Origin: an uncultured Methanomicrobiales archaeon
GTDB lineage: Archaea; Halobacteriota; Methanomicrobia; Methanomicrobiales; Methanospirillaceae
Reading direction: 5' to 3'
Length of the DNA: 64,000 nucleotides
Assembly (NCBI GenBank): GCA_903900025.1
Contig: CAIULN010000093.1
Location: forward strand, 1 to 64,000
Part shown: positions 9,686 through 17,575 of the stretch, one piece after another
Layout of the letters: each line of letters starts with the position of its first letter
Position numbering within the stretch: position 1 is the first letter of the stretch
Notes under the pieces: model-generated
Databases searched by the model: none
Told to the model about the DNA's origin: nothing
Seen by the model: the letters and a program-made list of their open reading frames with translations, nothing else
Made by a program: the position numbers and the translations under genes

Positions 9686-10767
9686 GCTGCCACCTCGACA
9701 GCCTTTTTGACCACGAGGTCCATCGTATCCAGCATCTCGTAGCCCTTTTCAAAGAGCAGTTTTCTCCCTTCTGCTTCGTTAGTGCCGGCAAGCCGGACGA
9801 TCACTTTCTGGGAGATGCCGGCGGCAATAATCCCCCTTGCCACCTCATCGCAGCGGGTAATCCCTCCCAGCAGGTTGACAACGATGACCTTCACCGAAGG
9901 GACGCTTGCGACAAGTCGGACCGCGTTCATGACGCGCTCGCTCTCCGCGCCACCACCAACGTCGAGAAAGTTTGCCGCGTTGCCGCCATAGTACCCGATC
10001 AGGTCAAGGGTTGCCATCGTGAGCCCGGCGCCATTCCCGATCACCCCGATCGAACCGTTCAGCTCGACATACGAGAAACCGTGTTTCTCTGCCTCCCGCT
10101 CGCGCTCCGAGAGGTCACGGTTCACCCTGATCCCCTGGCGGGCGAGCGCATTATCGTCAACGATTATTTTGGCGTCTGCTGCAAACACACCCTGCGGTGT
10201 GACGACGAGCGGGTTGATCTCGGCAAGCAGCGCGTCCTTTTCACAAAAGACGCGGTAGAGCCTGTTGATGATCGGGCCGACTTCTTTTGGGGCCTTTCCT
10301 GACAGTTCGCGGAGCATGAACGGCGGGAGATCCCGCATCAGCGGCATGGCAACCGCCCTCCGGATCGCATCAGGGCGCTCCTTTGCGGTCTTCTCGATCT
10401 CCACACCCCCGACATCTGAAAACAGGATGAGCGGGGCTTTGGCGGCCCGGTCAATAGTAACCGAGAGGTAGTATTCGTGCAGGATATCGAGTTTCTGTTC
10501 AGCGAGCACCTCACGGACCGGGAGCCCCCTGACCTGCTTTCCGAAGAGCTCACGCGCCGTTGCCACCGCGGTATTCTTGTCTGCCATGAGGATGCCCCCG
10601 GCTTTCCCCCTGCCGCCGGCATCCACCTGTGCCTTGAGTACGATCGCATCACCCAGTGCATCAAGGTGCACCGTAACGTCGTCTGCCTGTTTGATCAGGA
10701 AGCCTGCCGGAACCGGAATACCGGCGTCCCGCAGGACGTTTTTTGCCTCATACTCCCGTAGCTTCAT
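9682..10767 (-). CDS. sucC: Succinyl-CoA synthetase beta subunit
   Basis: The beta subunit (361 residues) has an N-terminal ATP-grasp domain (MKLREYEAKNVLRDAGIPVP, AQVDAGGRGKAGGI) and a C-terminal CoA-ligase domain with LDVGGGA and VNLLGGITRCDEVARGI. The order sucC-sucD and the four-base overlaps on both sides show translational coupling with korC upstream and sucD downstream. Length and motifs are normal for an archaeal ADP-forming enzyme. Confidence 0.95.
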   Translation of the reverse strand: MKLREYEAKNVLRDAGIPVPAGFLIKQADDVTVHLDALGDAIVLKAQVDAGGRGKAGGILMADKNTAVATARELFGKQVRGLPVREVLAEQKLDILHEYYLSVTIDRAAKAPLILFSDVGGVEIEKTAKERPDAIRRAVAMPLMRDLPPFMLRELSGKAPKEVGPIINRLYRVFCEKDALLAEINPLVVTPQGVFAADAKIIVDDNALARQGIRVNRDLSEREREAEKHGFSYVELNGSIGVIGNGAGLTMATLDLIGYYGGNAANFLDVGGGAESERVMNAVRLVASVPSVKVIVVNLLGGITRCDEVARGIIAAGISQKVIVRLAGTNEAEGRKLLFEKGYEMLDTMDLVVKKAVEVAA

Positions 10768-11309
10768 GGTTGTGCTTTCCCTGCCGCTGCAACCAGTTCA
10801 ATCCCTCTCTTCATTGCCTTTGCGTTGAGCGCCTCGGTGCCCTTTGGGACGGAGTCAAGGATCGCCTTTTCGAGGGCTGATTCGGAAACGATGCCGGTTG
10901 CAGCGACCAGCGCGCCGAGCATCACGATGTTTGCCACGATGTCCCTGCCCAGCGTCTCTTTCGCCTCGCGGGTTGCCGGGATCTCGTAGCACGTGCAATC
11001 CGGGCGCGAGTGGACGAGGCTGCTGTCCAGCACCATCACCGCATTCTTTTGAGCTCCGGCGCCGTATTTCTCGAACCCCTCCTGCGACATGATGACATAG
11101 ATGCCCGGCGTGGTGACCTTCGGGTACAGGATCGGCTCATCATCGATGATCACCGCACTCATGGACGCCCCGCCGCGGGCTTCCGGGCCATACACCTGTG
11201 TCTGCACCGCATGCTTGTTGTCGTACATCACCGCTGCCCTGCCAAGGATCACCGCGGAGAGGATGATCCCCTGCCCGCCAAAACCCGAGAACCGTATCTC
11301 GTGCCTCAT
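10764..11309 (-). CDS. korC: 2-oxoglutarate:ferredoxin oxidoreductase, gamma subunit
   Basis: A 181-residue catalytic gamma-domain protein with the typical start RHEIRFSGFGGQGII and the internal VQTQVYGPEARGGAS motif shared by all 2-oxoacid:ferredoxin oxidoreductases. Together with KorA, B and D it reversibly carboxylates succinyl-CoA to 2-oxoglutarate with reduced ferredoxin, supplying glutamate synthesis. Assignment to 2-oxoglutarate rather than pyruvate rests on its place between korB and sucC. Four-base overlaps join it to both neighbours. Confidence 0.92.
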   Translation of the reverse strand: MRHEIRFSGFGGQGIILSAVILGRAAVMYDNKHAVQTQVYGPEARGGASMSAVIIDDEPILYPKVTTPGIYVIMSQEGFEKYGAGAQKNAVMVLDSSLVHSRPDCTCYEIPATREAKETLGRDIVANIVMLGALVAATGIVSESALEKAILDSVPKGTEALNAKAMKRGIELVAAAGKAQP

Positions 11310-12094
11310 ACCTTCACCCCCATCGCCGGGCGTTTGCGGCGCATGAGTTCGCCAATGACAAAGAAGTCGTCTGGAACCTTTTCGCCCTGCTCGATCATCC
11401 GGTCGCGCTTTGCCCGCAGGAGCGCGTGGGTCTTTATGTACTCCACCTGATCGGCGACCTGCTTAAACTTGTTCCTGCGCCCGAAGTTGGTCGGGCACTG
11501 GGTCATCGCCTCAATAAACGAGAACCCCGGCGTCTCCAGCCCGGCTTTCACCGCTTTTTCGAGTTCCTTCACATGGTATGAGGTCCAGCGTGCGACATAG
11601 TTGGCTCCCGCTGCAATCGCGAGCTCGCAGAGGTCAAACGCCGGCTCGGCACACCCGTACGGCGTGGTCGTGGAGAGGCAGCCCCACGGGGTTGTCGGGC
11701 TTCCCTGCCCGCCGGTCATCCCGTAGATCTGGTTGTTCATGCAGACCACCGTGAGGTCGATATTGCGGCGGCAGGCGTGGATGAAGTGGTTGCCCCCGAT
11801 CGCTGCAAGGTCGCCGTCACCGGTGAAGACGACCACGTTGAGTACAGGGTTTGCCAGCTTGACCCCGGTCGCAAACGCAAGGGCCCTCCCGTGGGTCGTA
11901 TGGAGCGAATCGGTGACAATATACCCCGGCGCACGCGACGAGCAGCCGATACCGGAGACAAACACGGTATCGTCCTTCTTCCACCCCATCTGGTCGACTG
12001 CTGAAAGCGTGCAGTTGATGATCGTCCCGTTCCCGCAGCCGGCACAGTAGATGTGCGGGAGCCGGTCCGTTCGGAACCAGTCCTCAAACGTCAT
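11306..12094 (-). CDS. korB: 2-oxoglutarate:ferredoxin oxidoreductase, beta subunit
   Basis: A 262-residue thiamine pyrophosphate-binding subunit. It contains the CAGCGNGTI motif near residue 18, the VSGIGCSSR segment, the TPP/magnesium motif GDGDLAAIGGNH and the NNQIYGMTGGQGSPTT loop. It pairs with KorA to form the catalytic core. Its start overlaps the korA stop by four bases, and its stop overlaps the korC start in the same way. Confidence 0.95.
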   Translation of the reverse strand: MTFEDWFRTDRLPHIYCAGCGNGTIINCTLSAVDQMGWKKDDTVFVSGIGCSSRAPGYIVTDSLHTTHGRALAFATGVKLANPVLNVVVFTGDGDLAAIGGNHFIHACRRNIDLTVVCMNNQIYGMTGGQGSPTTPWGCLSTTTPYGCAEPAFDLCELAIAAGANYVARWTSYHVKELEKAVKAGLETPGFSFIEAMTQCPTNFGRRNKFKQVADQVEYIKTHALLRAKRDRMIEQGEKVPDDFFVIGELMRRKRPAMGVKV

Positions 12095-13191
12095 CGGTGA
12101 GCCTCCAGCGCTGCGACGAGTTCGGGAGGTGTGTGGAGATCGCCGCCGAGTTTTGGCAGGCTGACGACCGGCACCTTCACGTGCCGCTCAATCTCGCGGG
12201 CGATCTGCCCCATGTTCAGTTCGGGGATAAAAAAGACCTTTGCATTTTTGAACATTTTGAGAGAGTGCTCCGGGAACGGCCAGACCGTGCGCAGGCGCAA
12301 AAAGCCGATCATGCCATCAGGACGGTCGTGGAGCACCTGCTGCACCGTGCGCACCGGTGCACCGTAGGCAACAAAGACCTGCTCTGCATCAGGGTTGATG
12401 ATGTCGTAATCCGCGATCGCGGTGCGGGCATTCTCGATCTTGTCCACAAGCCGCCGGACCAGCGCCGCATGCACGCCGGGGTTCGTCGCGCAGGGATACC
12501 CCCGCTCGTCATGGGTCAGCCCGGTTACATGCACCCCGTACCCCTTCCCGAACGTGGCAAACCCGGGGACCAGATCTGCATCCGGCTGGAACGGCAGGAC
12601 CCCCCTGTCCAGTTCGCGCCGGGGGGTCTGTCCGACCTTGTCCGGGACCGTGATCCGCTCCCGCATGTGCCCGACAATCTCATCTGCCATCAGGAATACC
12701 GGCACCCGGTACCGGTCGGCAAGGTCGAACGCTCTTGCCGTGAGTTCGTACATCTCCTGCACGCTCGCCGGGCACAGCGCGATCACGGAATAATCCCCGT
12801 GCGACCCGAACCGGCACTGCAGCATATCCCCCTGCGCAGCCATCGTCGGCTGGCCGGTGGAGGGACCACCCCGCTGGATGTTCACGATCACACACGGCGT
12901 CTCTGTCATCGCGGCATACCCGATGTTCTCCATCATGAGCGAGAAGCCCGGGCCGCTCGTCGCGGTCATCGCCCGTGCACCGGTCCACGAGGCACCGATG
13001 ATCGCCGCCATGCTCGCAATCTCGTCCTCCATCTGGACAAAGACCCCGTTCATTTTCGGCAGTTTCACCGCCATGTGTTCCGCGACTTCAGTCGATGGCG
13101 TGATCGGGTAGCCCCCGAAAAACCGGCACCCTGCAGCAAGCGCCCCCTCGGCACAGGCAGTGTTCCCCTGCCAGAACTCAAGTCTCGTCAA
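12091..13191 (-). CDS. korA: 2-oxoglutarate:ferredoxin oxidoreductase, alpha subunit
   Basis: A 366-residue alpha subunit of the four-subunit ferredoxin oxidoreductase. The N-terminus (GNTACAEGALAAGCRFFGGYPITPSTE region) and TSGPGFSLMMENIGYA are hallmarks of domain I; domain II follows with the NPDAEQVFVAYG strand. The separate alpha, beta, gamma and delta genes in the order D-A-B-C are typical of methanogen Kor. It overlaps korD and korB by four bases. Confidence 0.95.
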   Translation of the reverse strand: MTRLEFWQGNTACAEGALAAGCRFFGGYPITPSTEVAEHMAVKLPKMNGVFVQMEDEIASMAAIIGASWTGARAMTATSGPGFSLMMENIGYAAMTETPCVIVNIQRGGPSTGQPTMAAQGDMLQCRFGSHGDYSVIALCPASVQEMYELTARAFDLADRYRVPVFLMADEIVGHMRERITVPDKVGQTPRRELDRGVLPFQPDADLVPGFATFGKGYGVHVTGLTHDERGYPCATNPGVHAALVRRLVDKIENARTAIADYDIINPDAEQVFVAYGAPVRTVQQVLHDRPDGMIGFLRLRTVWPFPEHSLKMFKNAKVFFIPELNMGQIAREIERHVKVPVVSLPKLGGDLHTPPELVAALEAHR

Positions 13192-13460
13192 TATTCAATC
13201 GCCACCTTCATGGGTTCGTAGGGCTGCTCCTCGATCCAGTGGATTGCCTGGTCAGGGCAGGTGAGCTCACAGACCCCGCACAACCTCCTCCCGTACAGGT
13301 GCTGGAGCCGGCAGTTTGCGCAGCGCTCGGGGCGGTCGAGTTCGGGCACCACAATCCCCCGGCGGTTGGGTCGTTTTCCTTCCTTGAAAATCTTATACGG
13401 GCACACTTTTATACAGAGATTGCAGCCCTTGCACCGGGTCTCGTCAATGGCGAGTTTCAT
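13188..13460 (-). CDS. korD: 2-oxoglutarate:ferredoxin oxidoreductase, delta (ferredoxin) subunit
   Basis: A 90-residue ferredoxin-like subunit that passes electrons between the thiamine centre and ferredoxin. The first cluster motif CKGCNLCIKVCP is intact; the second is spread out as CANC...CGVCELTCP, a pattern seen in Kor delta proteins. I start at ATG 13460 (MKLAIDETRCKGCN). The frame runs further to 13628, but that part overlaps the end of the fumarase beta gene and is not ferredoxin-like. It is the first kor gene, 43 bases after fumarase. Confidence 0.92.
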   Translation of the reverse strand: MKLAIDETRCKGCNLCIKVCPYKIFKEGKRPNRRGIVVPELDRPERCANCRLQHLYGRRLCGVCELTCPDQAIHWIEEQPYEPMKVAIEY

Positions 13461-13503
13461 GTGATGCGTCCTACCGTAATGTGCATACCCTGATGAAAAA
13501 AAC

Positions 13504-14067
13504 CTATTTATCAGATAGTCCCTGCACCTTGCTGTATCGCCCGAATTCCTTGTTCGCACGGGCCCGCACTGATTCAAAGATATCATTCCCCTGCGCATCA
13601 ATTCCCACCACAAGCGGGAGATGGTCAAGTTCTAGTATCCAGACTGCTTCTGCCATCCCGAGGTCCTCAAAAAAGACCCCGCGGAGCGTCATGTGGGAAG
13701 CGGCGAGGGCAGCACAGCCGCCGGTAAAGGCAAGATAGACCCCCCTCCCGCAGAGCTGTTCGCGTACTGCCTCACCCATACCCCCTTTCCCGATCACCGC
13801 CCGGACGCCGCGGTCGAGGAGGAACTTTGTGAGCATGTTCATCCGTGCCGAGGTCGTAGGGCCAGCGGCAATGACCCGGTTGTTGTGGATGACCGGGCCG
13901 CAGTGGTAGACTGCTGCACCCTCCGCATCAAAGGGAATGCCCTCCTTCTGCATCCGCAGGTGGGCTTCATCCCGTGCCGTGTACACCATCCCGGACAGTT
14001 CAACATGGTCGCCGGCATGGAGCGCAAGCACCTCATCACCAAGGGGCGTGTGGAGCTGCACGGTCAT
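13504..14067 (-). CDS. fumB: Fumarate hydratase (class I), beta subunit
   Basis: The beta subunit of the two-subunit iron-sulfur fumarase, about 187 residues. It has the family start LHTPLGDEVLALHAGD, YHCGPVIHNNRVIAAGPTTSAR near the middle, and the GKGGMGEAVRE and AFTGGCAALAA segments. It forms a heterodimer with the alpha subunit and converts malate and fumarate. The start at 14067 gives an ATGA overlap with the alpha subunit stop. A longer frame exists, but it is just the end of the neighbour read in another frame. Confidence 0.93.
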   Translation of the reverse strand: MTVQLHTPLGDEVLALHAGDHVELSGMVYTARDEAHLRMQKEGIPFDAEGAAVYHCGPVIHNNRVIAAGPTTSARMNMLTKFLLDRGVRAVIGKGGMGEAVREQLCGRGVYLAFTGGCAALAASHMTLRGVFFEDLGMAEAVWILELDHLPLVVGIDAQGNDIFESVRARANKEFGRYSKVQGLSDK

Positions 14068-14933
14068 CGCTCCACCTCTACGGTTGCCCTGCGGCATGCC
14101 CAGCACTGGACGTTCACGGCCACCGGGAGCGATGCCGTGTGGCATGCAGCGAATTTCACCTTGACGGAAAGAGCTGTCGTATCTCCGCCAAGGCCCATCG
14201 GGCCGATCCCGAGCCGGTTCACCGCATCGCAGAGCTGCTGTTCGAATGCAGTCATTTCATCGATGGGGAGCAGGAGCGCCTCTTTGGCGAGTGCCGCAGC
14301 ACCATCGAACGTCCCGCCAATCCCGACACCGAGCACAATGGGAGGGCAGGGCCTCCCTTCAGCCAGCAGCACCGTCTCGACCAAAAACCTCTCGATCTGC
14401 TCCACTTGCGACGGGAGCAGCATCGCGATCCGCGAGACATTCTCCGCCCCTGCTCCCTTGGGCAGCACGGTGACAGAAAATTTTCTTCCCGGCATCACAT
14501 GGATGGCGGGCATGCCGGCACCGGTGTTATCATTTGAGTTATGCCTCGTGAGCGCATCCACGACATTCGGGCGCAGCGGGACCTCTTTGGTGGCGAGGCG
14601 CACCCCCTCTGCGACCGCGTCGTACAGGTCTGTAGTCAGGGGGACATCCGGCGGGATCGTAAGGTACACGACCGGAACACCGGTGTCCTGGCAGAGCGGG
14701 ACGCCAAGTGTTTCTGCCTGTTCAATATTCCGGACGATGTTGTGGAATTCGCCCTGTGCAACCGGGTTTGTCTCCGCTGCTGCCGCACACACGAGAGCAC
14801 GCTTTACATCCGGGGGGAGGCGGATCACCGCTTCACGAAGTGCATCGGCGGTTGCCCGGCCCAGCGCCCGGAGGATTGCTGATCGATCAGGGGTGCCCAT
14901 CAACAGTAGTGAGAAAAGAGCAGACATAATCAT
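14064..14933 (-). CDS. fumA: Fumarate hydratase (class I), alpha subunit
   Basis: The alpha subunit of two-part class I fumarase (about 290 residues). It holds the [4Fe-4S] cluster: Cys residues appear in VPLCQDTGVPVVY, in the GVGIGGTFDGAA region's surroundings and in the C-terminal KFAACHTASLPV segment. The exact start is uncertain among GTG 14954, ATG 14933, ATG 14927 and ATG 14900. None has a clear Shine-Dalgarno site, and a TATA box lies at 14991-15001, so a short leader is likely. It is the first gene of the eight-gene fum-kor-suc operon. Confidence 0.92.
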   Translation of the reverse strand: MIMSALFSLLLMGTPDRSAILRALGRATADALREAVIRLPPDVKRALVCAAAAETNPVAQGEFHNIVRNIEQAETLGVPLCQDTGVPVVYLTIPPDVPLTTDLYDAVAEGVRLATKEVPLRPNVVDALTRHNSNDNTGAGMPAIHVMPGRKFSVTVLPKGAGAENVSRIAMLLPSQVEQIERFLVETVLLAEGRPCPPIVLGVGIGGTFDGAAALAKEALLLPIDEMTAFEQQLCDAVNRLGIGPMGLGGDTTALSVKVKFAACHTASLPVAVNVQCWACRRATVEVER

Positions 14934-14974
14934 TTGGATGCCGGAATGTTCCACACAATAGAGAGATACAGGTC

Positions 14975-15001
14975 ACCCTGTGAAGGACAGGGTATAAAAA
15001 G
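14975..15001 (-). promoter_or_regulatory. Promoter of the fum-kor-suc operon with operator-like palindrome
   Basis: Read on the minus strand, a TATA element CTTTTTATACC (15001-14991) runs into a perfect palindrome ACCCTGT-CCTTC-ACAGGGT (14993-14975) that touches its downstream edge. The position between the TATA box and the fumA start is where archaeal repressors usually bind. The stem could also be the terminator of the upstream L10e transcript, although the T-rich run there lies at about 15016-15030, ahead of the stem. Confidence 0.5.
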
Positions 15002-15047
15002 AATGGTCAGATAGACAAAAAAACAGATTAAAAATTGAAAAGAGCAA

Positions 15048-15809
15048 TTATTTCTTTTCTTTCCCGCCTTTTGCCGGCTTGCCGCCCTTTGCCGGCTCTT
15101 CGGCAGCCTTTGCCGCGGGAACTGCTGCTGCCTTCTTTTCCTCAGCACCCTTTGCAGGCTCCCTGCCCTTCGCGGGTTTGCCGCCCCTGTGCTCTTCAGC
15201 ACCCTTCGCCGCTTCCTTCTCCTTGGGTTCCTCAACGGCTGCTGTTACCGGTGCAGCAACAACCTTCTCCTCAGAGAATTTGGCCGCCACAATTCTGCCG
15301 CTCACCTTGATCGTACTGATCTTGAGGTGTGAAGGAGAGGGGAGCTTGTGCCCGCCATGGCGGAGTGCATCCTTCACCTTTTCGAGATACTGGGGGGTTG
15401 AAAAGACGGTAAGGATGCGCTGGTTTGACGCGACCCGTGCGGCAGTCCCGACCGCCTTTCCGAACGCGAGGCGCATCCCTTCGGATACACGGTCCGCACC
15501 TGCACCGGTCGCCTGCTTGTTCTCACGGAGGACATGGTGGGGATAGACACGGACCTTGAAGTGGAAATTCGCCCTACCGACCTCCTTCATCAGCCTGCGG
15601 TTGACGCTGATGCGTGCTGATTCGAGCGCAGAGTGACGGACCTGACACGCCTCTTCGATGACCAGATCAACCTGTGTCGGAAACTCCTGTGTGAGGTTTC
15701 CCATCTCAAACTGCACGATCTTGCTTCCCGGAACCCCGCCCATGTACTCACGGCGCGTGTAGGCTTTCTTTGAAATGTTCCTGTACATCTTTCCTGGTTT
15801 TCTTACCAT
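15048..15809 (-). CDS. rpl10e: Ribosomal protein L10e (uL16) with C-terminal Lys/Ala/Gly tail
   Basis: Residues 1 to about 175 are a complete archaeal L10e/uL16: [11 protein letters not shown] at the start, [39 protein letters not shown] and the [10 protein letters not shown] region. Normal family members stop there. This one continues for about 78 residues of low complexity built from AKG, GGKPAKG and EEPAKG-like units, rich in Lys, Ala, Gly and Glu. The start is supported by AAGGAGTG 10 bases upstream and a TATA-like GATTTTTATGCC near 15850. It is a single-gene unit. The core assignment is secure; the tail has no known role. Confidence 0.93.
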   Translation of the reverse strand: MVRKPGKMYRNISKKAYTRREYMGGVPGSKIVQFEMGNLTQEFPTQVDLVIEEACQVRHSALESARISVNRRLMKEVGRANFHFKVRVYPHHVLRENKQATGAGADRVSEGMRLAFGKAVGTAARVASNQRILTVFSTPQYLEKVKDALRHGGHKLPSPSHLKISTIKVSGRIVAAKFSEEKVVAAPVTAAVEEPKEKEAAKGAEEHRGGKPAKGREPAKGAEEKKAAAVPAAKAAEEPAKGGKPAKGGKEKK

Positions 15810-15928
15810 CGCGTCCCACTCCTTTTAAACAGCGTTGCTGGGCATAAAAATCCAACATGGGATCAGAGATTCATGCCATACGATATCGTAAACTGCTTTA
15901 ATAAAATGGAGATGTGGCGTATTAAACC

Positions 15929-16690
15929 TTACGAGAGAGAACATTTCGGCTGGTTGATCATGTCGAGGACATACCTGCGGACTTTTGCGAATTCCACGCT
16001 GGTGCGGTCACGGGGGTGGGGGTGATCGACCGGTATTACATCGCAGATCCGGCCGGGGCGCGGGGTGAGCACCAGGATCCGGTCAGCAAGGAAGACCGCT
16101 TCGTCCACACTATGGGTGACAAACAGGATCGTCTTTTTTGTCTTGCCCCAGATGTCGAGAAGGTCATACTGGAGCTTGTTTCTGGTCTGTGCATCGAGGG
16201 CCCCGAACGGCTCGTCCATCAGGAGGACTTTCGGATCAACGGCGAGCGCCCGCACCACGGCGATACGCTGCCGCATGCCTCCCGAGAGCTCGTACGGGTA
16301 GCTGGTCCCGAATTCAGAGAGCCCGGTCAGGGCAAGGTATTTTTGGACGATTCCCGCCCGCTCTTCTTCCACGACTCCCTGGATCTCAAGACCAAAAGCG
16401 ATATTCTCGTTGACCGTGCGCCAGGGGTAGAGAGAATAGTCCTGGAAGATCATCCCGAGCTTTCTGTTGGGGCGGTCAATTACGGTCCCGTCGATCCGCA
16501 CAGTGCCGGATGTCGGGTGGTCGAGCCCGGCGATGATGCGCAGGAGCGTTGTCTTCCCGCACCCGCTGGGCCCGAGAATGCAGATGAACTCCCCGTCCCT
16601 GACGTCAACACTGATATCAACAAGTGCCTCCACCAGCTCCTCACCGTTCTTGACAAACTGCTTCGAGAGGTTTTCGATGGTCAGTGTCAT
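15929..16690 (-). CDS. ABC transporter ATP-binding protein (nitrate/sulfonate/taurine type)
   Basis: A 253-residue ATPase with Walker A (GPSGCGKTT, from residue 40), Q-loop FQDYSLYPW, signature LSGGMRQR and Walker B LLMDEPFGALD. The LYPWRTV sequence after the Q-loop is typical of the SsuB/TauB/NrtD group. It energises import through the permease encoded just upstream and overlaps that gene by four bases. The substrate cannot be read from this subunit; sulfonates, nitrate or related small anions are the usual range. Confidence 0.92.
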   Translation of the reverse strand: MTLTIENLSKQFVKNGEELVEALVDISVDVRDGEFICILGPSGCGKTTLLRIIAGLDHPTSGTVRIDGTVIDRPNRKLGMIFQDYSLYPWRTVNENIAFGLEIQGVVEEERAGIVQKYLALTGLSEFGTSYPYELSGGMRQRIAVVRALAVDPKVLLMDEPFGALDAQTRNKLQYDLLDIWGKTKKTILFVTHSVDEAVFLADRILVLTPRPGRICDVIPVDHPHPRDRTSVEFAKVRRYVLDMINQPKCSLS

Positions 16691-17493
16691 CTCTCAAGCA
16701 CCCTCCACGAAAACGAGCGCCGGTCGATCACTTTGAACAGGTAGTCAAACCCGATCCCAATCAGCCCGATCACGATCATTCCTGCAATGATCACCTGCAC
16801 CTGCCCCCAGTTGTAGGAGGACATGATCAGGTACCCGAGCCCCGAGTTGGTGCCCGGCATCATCTCGGCAGCGACCACGCACATCCATGCGATACCGAAC
16901 CCGACACGGAGCCCGGTCCAGATCGTGGGTGCCGCCCCGGGAAGGACCACCTTGAGCAGCACCTGGCGGTGGGTTGCGCCAAGGATCTCCGCGGACTCGA
17001 TCCAGTTTCGCTTTACGCTTTTCACCCCGTCAAGGGTATTGAGGAGGATGGGGAAGAACGCACCGAGTGCGATGATGAAGACCATCGATGCGAGCCCGAT
17101 CTTGAACCATGCGAGGGCAAGCGGCACCCAGGCAAGAGGCGGAATAGGGCGGAGGAGCTGCAGGGTGGAATCGAAAAAATCATGTGTAGAATCTGACCGT
17201 GCCATGCTGATCCCCAACGGTATCGCGAGGCCTGCAGCGATCAGGAACCCGAGGATGACCCTTTCAAGGCTGGTAAAAGCATTGGTGATCAGGTTGCCAT
17301 ACCCGAGGATGTCAGCAGTCGGTGAGAACAGGACCGCAAAAACCGATTCAAGCCGCGGGAGTATGAACTCGTTGTTGAGAAGGATCGCAATGATCTCCCA
17401 CCCGATAATTATTCCCAACGGCAGGATCACTTTCAGGAACGTATGGGGGTGCAGGAGCCCCTCATGCCCACCGCCACGCTTCATAAAACCCAT
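16687..17493 (-). CDS. ABC transporter permease (SsuC/TauC type)
   Basis: A 268-residue membrane protein with about six hydrophobic helices. It has the cytoplasmic EAA loop, here ESAEILGATHRQVLLKVVLPGAAP, that docks on the ATPase. The first helix follows a short basic N-terminus with HPHTFLKVILPLGIII. It sits between the binding-protein gene (82 bases upstream) and the ATPase gene (four-base overlap), giving a complete importer. Confidence 0.92.
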   Translation of the reverse strand: MGFMKRGGGHEGLLHPHTFLKVILPLGIIIGWEIIAILLNNEFILPRLESVFAVLFSPTADILGYGNLITNAFTSLERVILGFLIAAGLAIPLGISMARSDSTHDFFDSTLQLLRPIPPLAWVPLALAWFKIGLASMVFIIALGAFFPILLNTLDGVKSVKRNWIESAEILGATHRQVLLKVVLPGAAPTIWTGLRVGFGIAWMCVVAAEMMPGTNSGLGYLIMSSYNWGQVQVIIAGMIVIGLIGIGFDYLFKVIDRRSFSWRVLER

Positions 17494-17575
17494 TGAGTGT
17501 ACCGCTTGCCGTGAAAAAGGATTAATGTTGTTTCATTTCTGCAGATGTATTCACTGCACCGGCAGAAATTGCCTG

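Noticed and set aside
12097-13221. 374-residue open frame on the plus strand opposite korA
   Set aside because: It is antisense to korA with its conserved oxidoreductase motifs; the translation is rich in His, Arg and Pro without a family pattern.
13693-14961. 422-residue open frame on the plus strand opposite fumarase
   Set aside because: It lies fully antisense to fumA/fumB, whose motifs are unmistakable; its Ser/Pro/Arg-rich translation is typical of a GC-rich antisense frame.
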